64,000 nt of DNA from contig CAVVZZ010000011.1 in the NCBI GenBank assembly GCA_963752915.1, positions 124,001-188,000 of the forward strand, written 5' to 3'. Position 1 is the first letter of the stretch; each line of letters starts with the position of its first letter. Below the pieces are notes generated by a model. That model searched no databases, was not told the origin of the DNA, and saw only the letters and a list, made by a program, of their open reading frames with translations. Of this stretch, positions 1 through 10,196 are shown one piece after another. A program made the position numbers and the translations under genes. The stretch is from DATJPR01 sp963752915. Lineage in GTDB: Bacteria > Bacteroidota > Ignavibacteria > UBA10030 > UBA6906.

Positions 1-500
1 GGGTCGATGGACTGCACAGTAAGGGATACGATGTCAAGACCGAATTGTTGTTTCCCGGTCGACTCGCGTTCGCGCAAATGGTGATGCAGGCCTTCTGATG
101 TGAGTTCCTCCAACCCATTTTTCTCGGTGTATTCCTTCACTTGGCCGTGCAGCACACTCTCGAGTTCCTTCGCCGCTTTCTCGATGGCGCTGGCATTCCA
201 TCCTCCGACGCGAACCAGCGCGGAGATCGTATCGCGCGACGCGGCGACGCTCACCGTAAGCTTGATGATGACCGGCATGCTGCCCTTGGCGGTCGCCTCG
301 AGCTTCAATTCCATCAGGTGGGTCGTGCCCGTTAGCGCCAGACTGAAATGCCGGGGATACCATCGCGACGTGCGAAACCCGATCTTGCCGTCGGATTCGT
401 AGAGCACCAACTCGTCGGGGGTCCGGAGCCGGTACTCGTACGCGAGGAGAAGCAGAACGATCACTAAGGGGATGATGTACCACATGGTGGCAGTCTCCAT
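1..500 (-). CDS. SPFH/Band 7-like membrane protein (partial, runs off window start)
   Basis: An open reading frame on the minus strand starts at 500 (ATG; a second in-frame ATG lies at 485) and continues past base 1. The N-terminus (METATMWYIIPLVIVLLLL) is one membrane anchor. It is followed by a region with the character of prohibitin/flotillin (SPFH) domains: a beta-rich core, a coiled segment around AIEKAAKELESVLHGQVKEY, and the LDIVSLTVQSID strand typical of Band 7 proteins. The family scaffolds membrane microdomains or protease complexes. No strong ribosome site is visible. The family call is from sequence character only, and the C-terminus is missing. Confidence 0.6.
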   Translation of the reverse strand, partial: METATMWYIIPLVIVLLLLAYEYRLRTPDELVLYESDGKIGFRTSRWYPRHFSLALTGTTHLMELKLEATAKGSMPVIIKLTVSVAASRDTISALVRVGGWNASAIEKAAKELESVLHGQVKEYTEKNGLEELTSEGLHHHLRERESTGKQQFGLDIVSLTVQSID

Positions 501-591
501 ACCATATTCGAGAAAAGTTACAAACGCGCACCCGTGAATGTAGAATGTTGGCCGATGAAATGGAGGTGAACCTCTTCTTGTATGATACCAA

Positions 592-616
592 ATAATAGAC
601 AATTGTCAATTGACCG
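592..616. repeat. Degenerate short-word repeat (GACAATTGTCAATTGACC type)
   Basis: The spacer between the SPFH-like gene and the sensor kinase contains alternating copies of a GACAATTG-like word. Similar words recur at 36224-36263 and, as GGACAGTG variants, near 7150 and 7450. No gene is seen between 501 and 727. Confidence 0.4.
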
Positions 617-727
617 TAGGGAATTAGGGGATTCTTTGCTCATGCCTGCAGGATGCAAAGTGCCAAGGCTCCGGGAAGAGTGGGAACGACGGGTCCGACA
701 AGAAAACACGCACAGATATTGGGGAGT

Positions 728-3700
728 TCAGTACCGAATGGTGTCCGTTGCCGATTTGACCGGAGCGGCGGATCCGGAAAACCGGACCGTGCATGTGGTC
801 CCGTTGGAGGACGAGAACGATGCCGTCCCGCCGAGCTGCCGTGAGAGGATGGAGACAAGCTTCAACCCGAGCGTCGGGCTTTCTTCGAGGTCTGCAGGAG
901 GCGTGAAGCCCTTGCCGTCGTCCCGGACTTCGAGGATGTACTGATGATCAGTCTCTTTCGTAAGGGCTACGACGATCATCCCTTTGCCTTCGGCAGGAAA
1001 TGCGTACTTGATGGCGTTCGTCACGAGTTCATTGACGATCAGTCCGCACGGGATCGCCAGTGCAATTTCGAGCGTGACGCCTTCGATCTCGGTGACGATA
1101 TTGACACCCGGACGACCGTATGTCCGGGAAAGCGTTCGTACCAGTGAAACGATGTAGGATTTCAGATCAACGGCTCCCAGGTAATCCGACTTGTACAGGT
1201 GTTCGTGGAGTGTCGCCATCGATCGGACACGTCCTTCGGCCTCGCGCAGTACGTCGCGGACCTGCTTCTCCTCAACCGTGGACGCCTGGAGGCTCAGGAG
1301 GCTTGTAATGATCGTCAGATTATTCTTGACCCGGTGGTGGACCTCGCGCAGCAGTGCTTCCTTTTCTGAGAGCGAAACGCGCAGCTGTTCTTCTGCTTCC
1401 ATCTTGTCAGTGATATCGAACCAGACGCCCGAATATTCAAGATGACCATCGGGGGTTTCCTGGATTCGCACAGCATGATCGAGGAACCAATGGTATGTTT
1501 CGTCCGCACATTGCCAGCGGTACTCGACATCCCCCGCCTTCCCGGAGCGGAGCATGGTCAGGAACGCCTCGACCTTCTTCCTGTCCTCCGGGTGCACGCG
1601 TGATATCCAGAAATGGGGCTCGCGCAGAAAGTTCTCGGCGGGAAATCCCGTTACCGCCTGGGCGTTCTCCGTGATCCATGTCGCGCCGAACTCGTCCGGC
1701 GTTCGGGCCGAGTAGAGCACAAGCGGCATGACTTGAAGGATTGACTGACGGTGTGTCTCGCTTGCCCGTAATGCCGATTCGGCCCGCTTCCGTTCAGCGA
1801 TCTCTGCAAGGAGCGCCCGGGTGCGTTGTTCGACAATCCTGGCGAGCGTCAGCTCCCGTCGGTCCGCTCTCCGCACACGAATCACGTGCGATATGATGAG
1901 ACTGGCGAACGCGAGAACACCCAGCCCGAGATAGAATAGTCGCCGTTGATAGAATTGCGGGGCGATGCTGATATCGATACTGGCCTTGACGGTAGGGACA
2001 GATCCCGGGAGATCACTGAACGCGCGAACAGTAAAGGTATATGACCCCGGTGGGACGTTGGTGTAATACGCAGATCGGCGGTTCCCTGCATCGACCCAGT
2101 TCTGGTCGAATTCCTCAAGTCGATATTGAAAGTGAAGGTGATTTTGCAGGAGGAATGCCGGCAGCGTATAGTGAATTGTGAAATTGTTTTCGCCTGCCGG
2201 GAAATCATACGGCGATCGGGCATATTCTTTTCCCGAAGGGAGTGTCACGCCCTGGACGAGGAGGGCGCCGAGAACGGGGTGGAAACGCAAATTCGCGGGA
2301 TTGACGATTGCCAGGCCACGGGTGGTGCTGAACCAGATTCTCCCGGTCGTTCGGTCACGCAGGCTGACCTTGTCTCCCTCCGCGCACTCGCTCGATTTCA
2401 TCCCGTCCGTCTCCATGAACGCGAGCGCTCTCACGCTCAGCCATGTCCCACGGGCGACGCTGTCGAAATCGGTTCGTCCGATCCGGTAAACGCCGGACAG
2501 CGTTCCAAACCAAAGGAATCCGCGATCGTCCTCTACTATCGAAGTTACATAGCGATCCATCAGACCCTGTCGCGAATCGAACCGCTCCAAACGGCCATGG
2601 ACATATCGGGCGATCCCTTCCGGGGTGCCGATCCAGAGAACGCCCGCAGAATCCTCGCTCAAGCATGTGATATAATCACTCGGCAACCCATCACTCTTGT
2701 GGAACGCCCGGACCGACGAGCCGTCGAAAACGAGAAGGCCGTTGCGTGTGCCGGCCCAGAGAGCGCCGGTCGTTGAGACAGCGAGACAATTCGCATTGGA
2801 TTCTCTCCCGTCAAACGGCGATGGGAGGCGGACAAAGCCGGGGTAGGCGTACCGTTCGACTCCTGCACTTGTCGCGCACCAAATGGAATAGTCGCTGGTT
2901 TGCAGAAGGGCAGCGATGGAGTGCGATGTGTTGAAGATGCGTGATACCTTTTTCCCGTCTTTCAATTCGTACACCGGTCCGTCACCGGTGGAAAACAAAA
3001 GCGATCCCACATTGGAGACTGTCGCCGCCGTGATGAAGGGATTCCGAATACCCTCTTTTTCGCCGAAGCGCTTCGTGACCACGCCGTTCTGAATCTTCAG
3101 GAGCCCTGCACCGTCCGACCCGCCCCAGATGGTGCCATCCGGAGTCTGAACCATCGCTGCAATGACATCATCAGTGAAACCGTCATCCTGCGAGAGCGTG
3201 ATAAACGATCCATCACTCAATCGATTCAGTCCCACTTCCGTCCCGATCCACAGGCTGCCCTCCGAGTCTTCACAGATCGATGAGACATAGTTGCCGGCGA
3301 GGCCGTTGCTTTTCGTAAAACTCGAAATCAACTCTCCGAATGACTCGGACGTCTTGCGAGTAAGCCCGGACAAATACGAGCCGCCCCAGAGGTTCCCATC
3401 ACGGTCTTCGATCATCGCAAGATAGAAGTCTGACCCGGGGACAGCGGAGGGAAGCACCTGTTCGACGGTCGACTCATGCAAGGAATACAGACCGTCTGTG
3501 GTACTCACGCAGAGTGTTCCATCCTTCCGTTTCAACAGATAGAGCGAAGGGCGTTCGGTTGCAATGCGTTCAACCGACACCCGGGAATTTCGGCCCAGGG
3601 AAACATGAGAGAGATCTCCGCTGAGCGTCGTCATCCATGCATCGTTTGAATCTCCCGCGCATATATCGCGGATGCGATCGGACGGCAACCCTTCATGCGT

Positions 3701-4324
3701 GGTGATCCTTTCGGCCGAATGAATGTCATACGGGGGAACCAGTCGGATCAGGCCATTCGACCATGTTCCGATCCAGAGGCCGCCGGTGGAATCGAGGGCG
3801 AGGCACTGGACGTGTTCATCGGGAAATCCATGTTCGGGATCAAACGGCTGGATTGAATCGTCCTGTACGCGGAGGAGCCCGGCGCCTTCAGTGGCAACCC
3901 AGACGCTCCCGTCGGGAGTCTGCAGGAGGCTTACAAAATTCCGGCACCGATTGGAGATTGAAGGTGGGATATGAACTTCTTCAAACTGGATTCCGTCGAA
4001 TCGCACAACACCTCGGAGCGTCGCAATCCAGAGAAAGCCGTCGCTGGTTTGAATGATGCTGCTGATACTGTTGTGCGGCAGTCCTTGCTCGGTCGTCCAG
4101 GTGTCGAGACGATATCGCAAGACCGATCGCGACGGGTCAAGCGCGAAAGCGGTCGCGGTGAGAACGACGAGAAACCAAAAGAGGATGGCGAGGGACCGGA
4201 TTCGGTTCGTCGATGAAATTGGCTGGATCAAATTCGGTTCCTGAGAAATACCCTGACGAGTCAAGATAAAGAGAGCGGTGACGATGTTCAATGTCTGATC
4301 GCACAAGTCGGAAAGCTTTCTCAA
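728..4324 (-). CDS. Two-component regulator propeller sensor histidine kinase
   Basis: A 1198-aa membrane sensor kinase. A signal/anchor (ILFWFLVVLTATAFA) precedes a long run of propeller repeats with the LWIGT/LWFGT and GLP.D.I signatures of Reg_prop (roughly residues 65-720). Next come a Y_Y_Y-type beta domain (FQYRLEEFDQNWVDAG), a transmembrane segment near 800, a PAS domain (about 860-970, with YRWQCADETYHWFLDH), an HisKA_2 phosphoacceptor (LREVHHRVKNN) and a HATPase with N-box (NELVTNAIKYAF) and G-boxes. The periplasmic propeller probably senses a glycan or other outside ligand. No response regulator is adjacent, so the partner must be encoded elsewhere. The ATG at 4324 leaves an unusually long leader; a TTG near 4231 preceded by AGGA is an alternative start. 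Confidence 0.88.
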   Translation of the reverse strand: MRKLSDLCDQTLNIVTALFILTRQGISQEPNLIQPISSTNRIRSLAILFWFLVVLTATAFALDPSRSVLRYRLDTWTTEQGLPHNSISSIIQTSDGFLWIATLRGVVRFDGIQFEEVHIPPSISNRCRNFVSLLQTPDGSVWVATEGAGLLRVQDDSIQPFDPEHGFPDEHVQCLALDSTGGLWIGTWSNGLIRLVPPYDIHSAERITTHEGLPSDRIRDICAGDSNDAWMTTLSGDLSHVSLGRNSRVSVERIATERPSLYLLKRKDGTLCVSTTDGLYSLHESTVEQVLPSAVPGSDFYLAMIEDRDGNLWGGSYLSGLTRKTSESFGELISSFTKSNGLAGNYVSSICEDSEGSLWIGTEVGLNRLSDGSFITLSQDDGFTDDVIAAMVQTPDGTIWGGSDGAGLLKIQNGVVTKRFGEKEGIRNPFITAATVSNVGSLLFSTGDGPVYELKDGKKVSRIFNTSHSIAALLQTSDYSIWCATSAGVERYAYPGFVRLPSPFDGRESNANCLAVSTTGALWAGTRNGLLVFDGSSVRAFHKSDGLPSDYITCLSEDSAGVLWIGTPEGIARYVHGRLERFDSRQGLMDRYVTSIVEDDRGFLWFGTLSGVYRIGRTDFDSVARGTWLSVRALAFMETDGMKSSECAEGDKVSLRDRTTGRIWFSTTRGLAIVNPANLRFHPVLGALLVQGVTLPSGKEYARSPYDFPAGENNFTIHYTLPAFLLQNHLHFQYRLEEFDQNWVDAGNRRSAYYTNVPPGSYTFTVRAFSDLPGSVPTVKASIDISIAPQFYQRRLFYLGLGVLAFASLIISHVIRVRRADRRELTLARIVEQRTRALLAEIAERKRAESALRASETHRQSILQVMPLVLYSARTPDEFGATWITENAQAVTGFPAENFLREPHFWISRVHPEDRKKVEAFLTMLRSGKAGDVEYRWQCADETYHWFLDHAVRIQETPDGHLEYSGVWFDITDKMEAEEQLRVSLSEKEALLREVHHRVKNNLTIITSLLSLQASTVEEKQVRDVLREAEGRVRSMATLHEHLYKSDYLGAVDLKSYIVSLVRTLSRTYGRPGVNIVTEIEGVTLEIALAIPCGLIVNELVTNAIKYAFPAEGKGMIVVALTKETDHQYILEVRDDGKGFTPPADLEESPTLGLKLVSILSRQLGGTASFSSSNGTTCTVRFSGSAAPVKSATDTIRY

Positions 4325-4545
4325 TCATCCTTAAGAATAGATCGGTTTATCGCAGGGGTTGGCGAATGAGTCCATTGCATGTTGCATAGGAGCGTGCGCT
4401 ATTCAAATCATGACTCACTAAATCTCATAATAGTGTAGCGTGGAGTGAAGGGTCACTATCAACGATCGTCATGCGGTCAAGGGAGGGGTCAATCGAAAGG
4501 ATTGCAGAGAAGGTAGGGCTTAAGGATGGATACGGGTGTTGAATG

Positions 4546-4903
4546 CGAGAATCACAATCCGGTATCCGAGGAGTCGCCACGGGAAGATCGGGGCGCTTCG
4601 TTGTTGCTGAGTCCAACTTTCTCGAGGTAGACGGCAAAGCGCCGATCGGAACGGATCCCATTTGGGATCGACAAGCATCATCCCAAAGACCTCCGCCTTC
4701 GCTTCGTAAGCTCTTTGAAGCAATGCGAACGCCCTGTCTGTGCCTCCAAGGGCAGCATAGACCTGTGAGATTCCTCTTGCGACATTCCCTGCGGCCGATT
4801 CAATGGGCGGGCAACGTCCGAGGACCTGTCTTGCCTCGTCGGTTTTTCCCGCGACCGCATGGCATTGGGCAAGCGCGGCCATTTCCTCGTGGCCAATGCT
4901 CAT
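4546..4903 (-). pseudogene. Decayed C-terminal fragment of a TPR-repeat protein
   Basis: Reading from 4903, the fragment has TPR-like helices (AALAQCHAVAGKTDEARQVL; QVYAALGGTDRAFALLQRAY) and then the terminal block LVDPKWDPFRS, common at the ends of TPR proteins and TPR-fused kinases. The frame then breaks near 4641-4652. In the next frame the expected continuation appears (DRRFAVYLEKVGL) and stops near 4546. No upstream body is present, so this is a truncated, frameshifted remnant rather than a working gene. Confidence 0.55.
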
Positions 4904-5248
4904 CCTTTCTATCCGGCGTGTATGTAGTTTGTCGGGAGGGGAGAGTCAAACGGGATCGCAATTGACTACAATTGAACGGGAATCAATCCGTCGTCGAATA
5001 GCGGTCGAATGGGCCACCTATTCACGTCTTAAGAGCCCCTTCCTGTCAGATCAGCGGGTTCTGGTCGCGTCACTGACAAAACGGAATTGTGCGTCGGCAT
5101 GCCAGGGTTCCTGCAATCGGCGCAAGGTTCGCACCTTTGCTATTTGAACTGGTTTTTGATCTCAGTACCTTTTGGAAGAGCAAAGCAGATCATAAATTCT
5201 GGTCCCACTGGAATTCGGGAGGAGCGGTGTGGCGTCAGGGGCGTCAAA
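4904..5248. other. Intergenic, no gene recognised
   Basis: About 345 bp between the TPR remnant and the esterase. Short open frames here have no recognisable content. A purine-rich GGGAGGAG stretch at 5217-5224 lies rather far (about 25 nt) from the esterase ATG. Confidence 0.4.
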
Positions 5249-7355
5249 ATGAAAACAAATACTTTCGTGTTGGTACTTTTGCTAAATGGTTGTCTGGTTG
5301 TCAATTCATTTGCACAAGGAAACATCCCTTTTGTCTATCAGTCGGAGAATACGGGCGCCGACTACCCGAATCCGACCTTCCTTTCATTCAGCGCGCTCCC
5401 CGCCATCCCGGCGCTACCCGATCCGTTTGCATGGTCTGATGGAAGAGGGCGCATCGCGAACTTCTCCGATTGGCGATACCGGCGAGCCGAAATCGGCTCG
5501 ATGATACAATATTATGAGATCGGTCAAAAGCCGGTTCGCCCGGACAGCATAGCGGCGTCGTATTCCGGAGGCATCCTCACAGTGAACGTCACCGTGAACG
5601 GCAAAACGCTCACCCTGACTTCGCAAGTTATCCTCCCTGCAGGGCCTGGACCGTTTCCTGCAGTAATAGGGATGAACAGTCCGAGCGGCAGTCTCCCATC
5701 TTCCATATTCAGCAGTCGCAATATTGCGCAAATCACATTCAACCATGATCAGGTGACGACGTACAACAGCCCGTCAAATACGGACCCGTATTACCTGCTC
5801 TATGGGCCGGCACTTACAATAGACAATACCGGACAGTATAGTGCATGGGCCTGGGGAGTCAGCCGCATAATTGATGGCCTGGAGCTGGTTCAAAATGTCC
5901 TTCCGATTGATCTAAAGCACATTGCTGTCACCGGATGCTCCTATGCCGGCAAGATGGCACTCTTTGCAGGGGCGTTTGACGAGCGAATTGCCCTGACCAT
6001 TGCACAGGAGTCGGGCGGCGGCGGCGCCACGTCGTGGCGTTATTCACAGACCGAGCCGTCCGGAACGGTGGAAACCCTCGGTGCGACCAGTCATCAGTGG
6101 TTTAGTGAGGGCATGTTCCAATTTTCCGGGACCAATGTATCAAAACTGCCTGAAGACCATCATGAGCTCTGTGCAATGTGCGCCCCCCGCGCATTGTATG
6201 TCTCGGGAAACCCAGACTATACGTGGCTGTCAAATCCATCGTGCGATGTCAACAGTAAAGCCGTGCAACAGATCTACAGTACGCTCGGCATACCAGATCG
6301 GTTTGGTTTTTCCATTGTTGGCGGACATCTGCACTGCGCTGTTCCAAGCAGCCAAATTCCCGAAATCGAGGCCTTTGTGGAGAAGTTTCTTCTTGGGAAT
6401 GACACGGTGAATACGAACATCGCTACGACGCCATATACGACGGACCTTTCCCCATGGATTACGTGGACAGGACCGACACTTTCCAACGGAACGTCGGACA
6501 TTGAATGGACTTCGTTACGGTATCCAACCGATCTTCAAACTGGCCTCGACTCTACCGTTACGTTTCGTTGGAACAAGGTCCAAAATGCTGTACAGTATAT
6601 CATCCAGATTTCCTCCGACCCGGGGTTTGCAGTCTTGGATAAAAGCGATTCGGCATGCAGTGATACAGCAAGGACGTTCACCGGCCTCCTCAAGGGGAAA
6701 CAATACTCCTGGCGTGTCAAGCCGAAAAGCGTGGCTGGTGTGAGTCTCTGGAGCAATATCGGGAGGTTCATCACATTGGCAGCCCCGGCGAAACCGCATC
6801 TGCTTCAGGCCACTCCGGTTCCAGACCAGGCGGGCTACGTGACGTATTCCTGGAACAAAGTGCAGGATGCTGATCACTATTCCATTCAGGTCGTGGCGAC
6901 GCAATCACCCAACAGGGGATTCAGGTCAACCACGACAACGGATACAGTCGCAAACCTTTTCGGGTCATTCAGAAGGACAGCAATTTTCATGGCAGGTGCA
7001 GGCAAGCAACATCGCAGGAGCTGGTCCCTGGAGCGACGTATCAACTTTTACGTACTCGCTCACAGATGTCCGACAAGGAACCGGAAAGCCAACGAGATTT
7101 TCACTTAGTCAGAACTTTCCAAATCCGTTCAATCCAAAAACAGTGATCAGGGGACAGTGGCCAGGGGACAGTGATGTTCGCCTGGTGGTCTACGACGTTC
7201 TCGGCCGTCAAGTGGCGACGTTGGCAAACATTCGATATCCGGCTGGAAAATACTCCTTTACGTTCGACGGAGCGAACCTGGCAAGCGGGGTTTATCTCTA
7301 TCGCTTGACTGCTGGGGCACTTTCCGCGGTTCGGACGATGCTCTTGATCCGTTGA
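5249..7355 (+). CDS. Secreted glucuronoyl-esterase-like (CE15) protein with T9SS sorting domain; frameshifted
   Basis: Start at 5249 gives a clean signal peptide (MKTNTFVLVLLLNGCLVVNS-FAQ). The catalytic domain shows the CE15 nucleophile motif GCSYAGK, the ESGGGGATSWR block and a His-bearing segment GGHLHCAVP. This family cleaves ester links between lignin and 4-O-methyl-glucuronic acid side chains of xylan. Two fibronectin-III-like domains follow (FRWNKVQNAVQYIIQIS; YSWNKVQDADHYSIQV). The first frame runs out at 7108. Homology continues in the next frame from about 6950 (QTFSGHSEGQQFSWQVQ) to 7355, including NFPNPFNP and a full C-terminal sorting domain. A single-base indel near 6940-6960 explains this; it may be an assembly error or a real lesion. 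The segment at 7145-7176 carries GGACAGTG repeats inside the sorting domain. Confidence 0.8.
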
Positions 7356-7361
7356 CGGTAG

Positions 7362-7430
7362 CACAAAGTCTCAAAGTCCCCAAGTCACAAAGTCATATTG
7401 TCTCCCCTTCTCCAAGTCTCCCCTTCGGCG
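7362..7430. repeat. Short-word repeat (CAAAGTC words)
   Basis: Successive imperfect copies of CAAAGTC/CAAGTCTC/CACAAAGTC form a short degenerate tandem tract between the esterase stop and the orphan sorting domain. Confidence 0.55.
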
Positions 7431-7437
7431 GGGCTTG

Positions 7438-7647
7438 AGCGCTGGGAAGTGGACAGTAGACAGTGATGTTCGGCTGGAGGTGTTCGATGTTCTCGGACGA
7501 GAAGTCGAAGTGCTGGCCGACGGCAGATATCCGGCGGGAACATACTCGTTCACATTTGATGGGAGCCCGCTTTCGAGCGGAGTGTATATCTATCGTTTGC
7601 GGGCCGGCAACCTGACCGCATCACGATCAATGCTGCTCTTGAAATAA
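7438..7647 (+). pseudogene. Orphan T9SS C-terminal sorting domain remnant
   Basis: About 65 residues (DSDVRLEVFDVLGREVEVL ... LLLK, stop at 7647) match the sorting domain ending the upstream esterase, beginning in the same GGACAGT(A/G)GACAGTGATGTTCG context. There is no signal peptide, catalytic domain or NPFNP linker, so it cannot work alone. It looks like a tandem duplication, offset about 290 bp, of the 3' end of the upstream gene or the tail of a deleted secreted enzyme. Confidence 0.6.
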
Positions 7648-7680
7648 TTCAGCAACCGTAACATTGAAATTGAGGAACAA

Positions 7681-9258
7681 ATGGTCATGACTGATAGGTT
7701 GTCCTGCGTTGTGCGGTCTCGGCTGCGCCTAAATCGTCTCCCACTCATCTTGGTCATCGCACTGGGAAATTTCAGTTTCATCTCATTTTGTAGTAGTCAA
7801 ACCGCGACTGTTGGCGATGCCGCCCCGCACTGGGTTGGGACTTGGAGTACGGCACCGCAGCTGGTCGAACCGGGGAACTTGCCTCCTTCGCCGGGCTTAA
7901 CAAACAATTCTCTGCGGCAGGTTGTTCGGGTCTCCATCGGCGGAGACTCCTTACGCGTCAGGTTTTCGAATGAATTCAGTACCGGTGCCGTCACGATGAA
8001 CTCCGTTCAAATTGCGGTGTCAGCCGGCGGCAGCGCGATTAACCTGCCAACCAACGCCGAACTGAGATTTAGCGGCATCGCTGCGGTTACGATGAACCCC
8101 GGCGCTGTCGTGACCTCGGATCCAATTGCGTTTCCATTGACGCCAAGAACGGATATCGCTATCACCATCTACTATGGCCAAACATCGACCAGTGTGACCG
8201 GGCACCCCGGTTCTCGCACCACGTCGTACATCATCCCCGGCAATACGACCACAACGACCGATTTCGCAGGGGCAGTTACGACGGATCATTGGTACAACAT
8301 CAATGCGATTGAGGTACTGGCCCCGTCCACGGCCGCATGTGTGGCAATTCTTGGAAACTCCATTACCGATGGGCGAGGTTCGACAACCAACATGCAAAAT
8401 CGATGGCCGGATGTGCTTTCGGAGCGCCTTCTCGAAGACTCAAGCACGCAGCACGTCGGTGTTCTCAATATGGGCATTGGAGGGAATTGCGTCCTTTTCG
8501 GCGGTCTGGGCCCGACGGGCGTGAGCCGGTTTGACAGGGATATTCTCCAACAGCAAGGGGTACGCTGGGCGATCATTCTTGAGGGGGTGAATGACATCGG
8601 CGGGGTCCACTCCGCCACAGCTGCCACGTCGACTGCCATAAATCTCATCGATGCATACAAGCAGATGATTGTCAAAGCTCACGGCAAGAACATACGGGTT
8701 TTCGGCGCCACCATTACGCCCTTCAAAGGTAATGGGTACTACAATCAATACAGTGAATCGTGCCGGGACTCCGTGAATCATTGGATCCGGACCAAGGGCA
8801 ATTTTGACGCGTGCATTGATTTCGATGCGACGATGCGCGATCCGCTGGATTCAACGAGGCTTGTGTCGACGTATCAAAATGATGGTCTCCATCCTGATAC
8901 AGCAGGATACAGGAAAATGGGGGAATCCATTGCTCTGGGTTTGTTTTCTGAAGATCTCAGTACGGGCGTCAATGAGCAGTTCGAGGTTCGCCCCACGGGA
9001 TTTGCTCTCCTGCAAAATTATCCCAATCCTTTCAATCCGTCGACAACGATTTCCTTCAGTCTTCCGTCACGATCATTCGTGTCGCTCAAAGTATTTGAAG
9101 TGATGGGAAAAGAGGTGGCAACAATCGTCTCGGAAGACTTGCCGGCGGGCAATTATTCTCGGGAATGGAATGCAGCAAATATGTCGAGTGGCACATACTA
9201 CTATCGTTTGCAGACCGGGGCATTTGCGGCAACAAAGGAAATGCTATTCCTCAAATAA
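7681..9258 (+). CDS. Secreted SGNH/GDSL hydrolase with T9SS sorting domain
   Basis: 525 aa. After a long N-terminal hydrophobic signal (LPLILVIALGNFSFISFCSS) comes a beta-rich domain with WVGTWSTAPQ, then the SGNH core: block I GNSITDGRGS (catalytic Ser), block II GIGGN, block III GVNDIG, and the catalytic Asp/His in DGLHPDTAGYRKMG. The C-terminus has NYPNPFNPSTTI and a sorting domain ending in EMLFLK, so type IX secretion to the cell surface is expected. Members with this layout deacetylate or de-esterify plant polysaccharides or act as lipases; the substrate is not determined. Lying beside a CE15-like esterase, a hemicellulose role is plausible. An earlier Met pair (MVMTD) makes the exact start uncertain by a few codons. 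Confidence 0.85.
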   Translation: MVMTDRLSCVVRSRLRLNRLPLILVIALGNFSFISFCSSQTATVGDAAPHWVGTWSTAPQLVEPGNLPPSPGLTNNSLRQVVRVSIGGDSLRVRFSNEFSTGAVTMNSVQIAVSAGGSAINLPTNAELRFSGIAAVTMNPGAVVTSDPIAFPLTPRTDIAITIYYGQTSTSVTGHPGSRTTSYIIPGNTTTTTDFAGAVTTDHWYNINAIEVLAPSTAACVAILGNSITDGRGSTTNMQNRWPDVLSERLLEDSSTQHVGVLNMGIGGNCVLFGGLGPTGVSRFDRDILQQQGVRWAIILEGVNDIGGVHSATAATSTAINLIDAYKQMIVKAHGKNIRVFGATITPFKGNGYYNQYSESCRDSVNHWIRTKGNFDACIDFDATMRDPLDSTRLVSTYQNDGLHPDTAGYRKMGESIALGLFSEDLSTGVNEQFEVRPTGFALLQNYPNPFNPSTTISFSLPSRSFVSLKVFEVMGKEVATIVSEDLPAGNYSREWNAANMSSGTYYYRLQTGAFAATKEMLFLK

Positions 9259-9290
9259 GTCGTCAATCGGTTCGCTATTGTTCCGGATAT

Positions 9291-9322
9291 CGAATCCCAC
9301 ATCGATCACGGTGTGGGATTCG
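9291..9322 (+). terminator. Stem-loop downstream of SGNH hydrolase
   Basis: An 11-bp perfect inverted repeat (CGAATCCCACA / TGTGGGATTCG) with a 10-nt loop, 33 bp after the stop codon. No long T tract follows, so intrinsic termination is possible but not certain. Confidence 0.5.
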
Positions 9323-9593
9323 TTGTAAGGAGGGACGATCAATGGCACCTTCTCGACTGAAAGGCTCTCTCTGAAGTAGAAGTGCCCTGATCCTAATCGA
9401 GTCGGGATCCGCGACTTCTTCCCGTCGAGCTCCTACTTGTTCCCTGTCAAATAAACTTCATGCATGCATCGGAAAACGCTGCCCAGGAGAGTATATGTAT
9501 AGAAGGGGGTTCGGCAACTGGATAAACAGGAGAGGCTGTGATGGAGACCGACATCCCCACCATTTAGTTAGTGCTCAAATCCGAGGAGGATTC

Positions 9594-9980
9594 GTGAAAG
9601 GGTCGGATATTCAAGAACATCTGGCGGAGTTTGCCGTACGCGTCATGGATCTGTGCGATCGACTTCCGAAGACATTTGCGGGAAGGCATTTCGCGGAGCA
9701 GCTTCTGCGATCGGGCACGGCTGTGGCAGCGAACTATGCTGAAGTCCGAGGGGCGGAAAGCAGAAACGATTTCGTTCACAAACTCGGTGTTGTGCGGAAG
9801 GAGTTGAACGAGTCTCTCATCTGGCTGAGGATGATTGAGCAGAGCAAAATGATTCAGAAGGAGACGGTCGCCCCGCTAGAATCCGAGTGTGATGAGCTGT
9901 GCAGAATAATATCTGCAAGCCGGAAGACGGCAGAAGAGAATCTCAGGAAGGCAAAAGCCTCTTCCATCAGCCGCCGCTAA
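9594..9980 (+). CDS. Four helix bundle protein (S23/rRNA intervening-sequence protein family)
   Basis: 128 aa if started at the GTG at 9594, which is directly preceded by GAGGAGGA; an upstream in-frame ATG at 9495 lacks such a site and adds unconserved residues. The protein is helical with the family hallmarks: DLCDRLPKTFAGRHFAEQLLRSGTAVAANYAEV, then SRNDFVHKLGVVRKELNES and a C-terminal helix. These proteins are frequent in Bacteroidota, sometimes inside 23S rRNA insertions; their function is unknown. Here it stands alone, and its stop codon falls at the edge of a TATCAGAT-type word repeat. Confidence 0.85.
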   Translation: MKGSDIQEHLAEFAVRVMDLCDRLPKTFAGRHFAEQLLRSGTAVAANYAEVRGAESRNDFVHKLGVVRKELNESLIWLRMIEQSKMIQKETVAPLESECDELCRIISASRKTAEENLRKAKASSISRR

Positions 9981-9981
9981 T

Positions 9982-10018
9982 ATCAGATGTCAGAAATCCG
10001 AAATCTGATATCAGAATT
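9982..10018. repeat. Short-word repeat (TATCAGAT/CAGAAATC words)
   Basis: Imperfect alternation of ATCAGA, GAAATC and GATATCAGAATTC words directly after the S23 stop codon. A closely related tract occurs at 10254-10296, beside the decayed S23 copy. Confidence 0.5.
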
Positions 10019-10196
10019 CGGCCCGTTCCCTCATCATCGCTCCCCCTTTGCACTATGATACATCACCCGCAACTCGAGATCGTGCGTATGACCGAGGTGG
10101 AAGGAGCTGTCGAACTCACTCTGAATTGCATAAACAAACCAAGATGAAACCATCGATATGTCAGTTGCGCGGAAGGAACACTTCACAGCGGGACAG

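Noticed and set aside
34..609. 191-aa minus-strand open frame
   Set aside because: Wrong frame relative to the SPFH-like gene, Arg-rich and low in hydrophobic structure; a shadow.
728..4324. Hybrid one-component (SusR-like) regulator
   Set aside because: The protein ends after the HATPase domain; no receiver or AraC domain follows.
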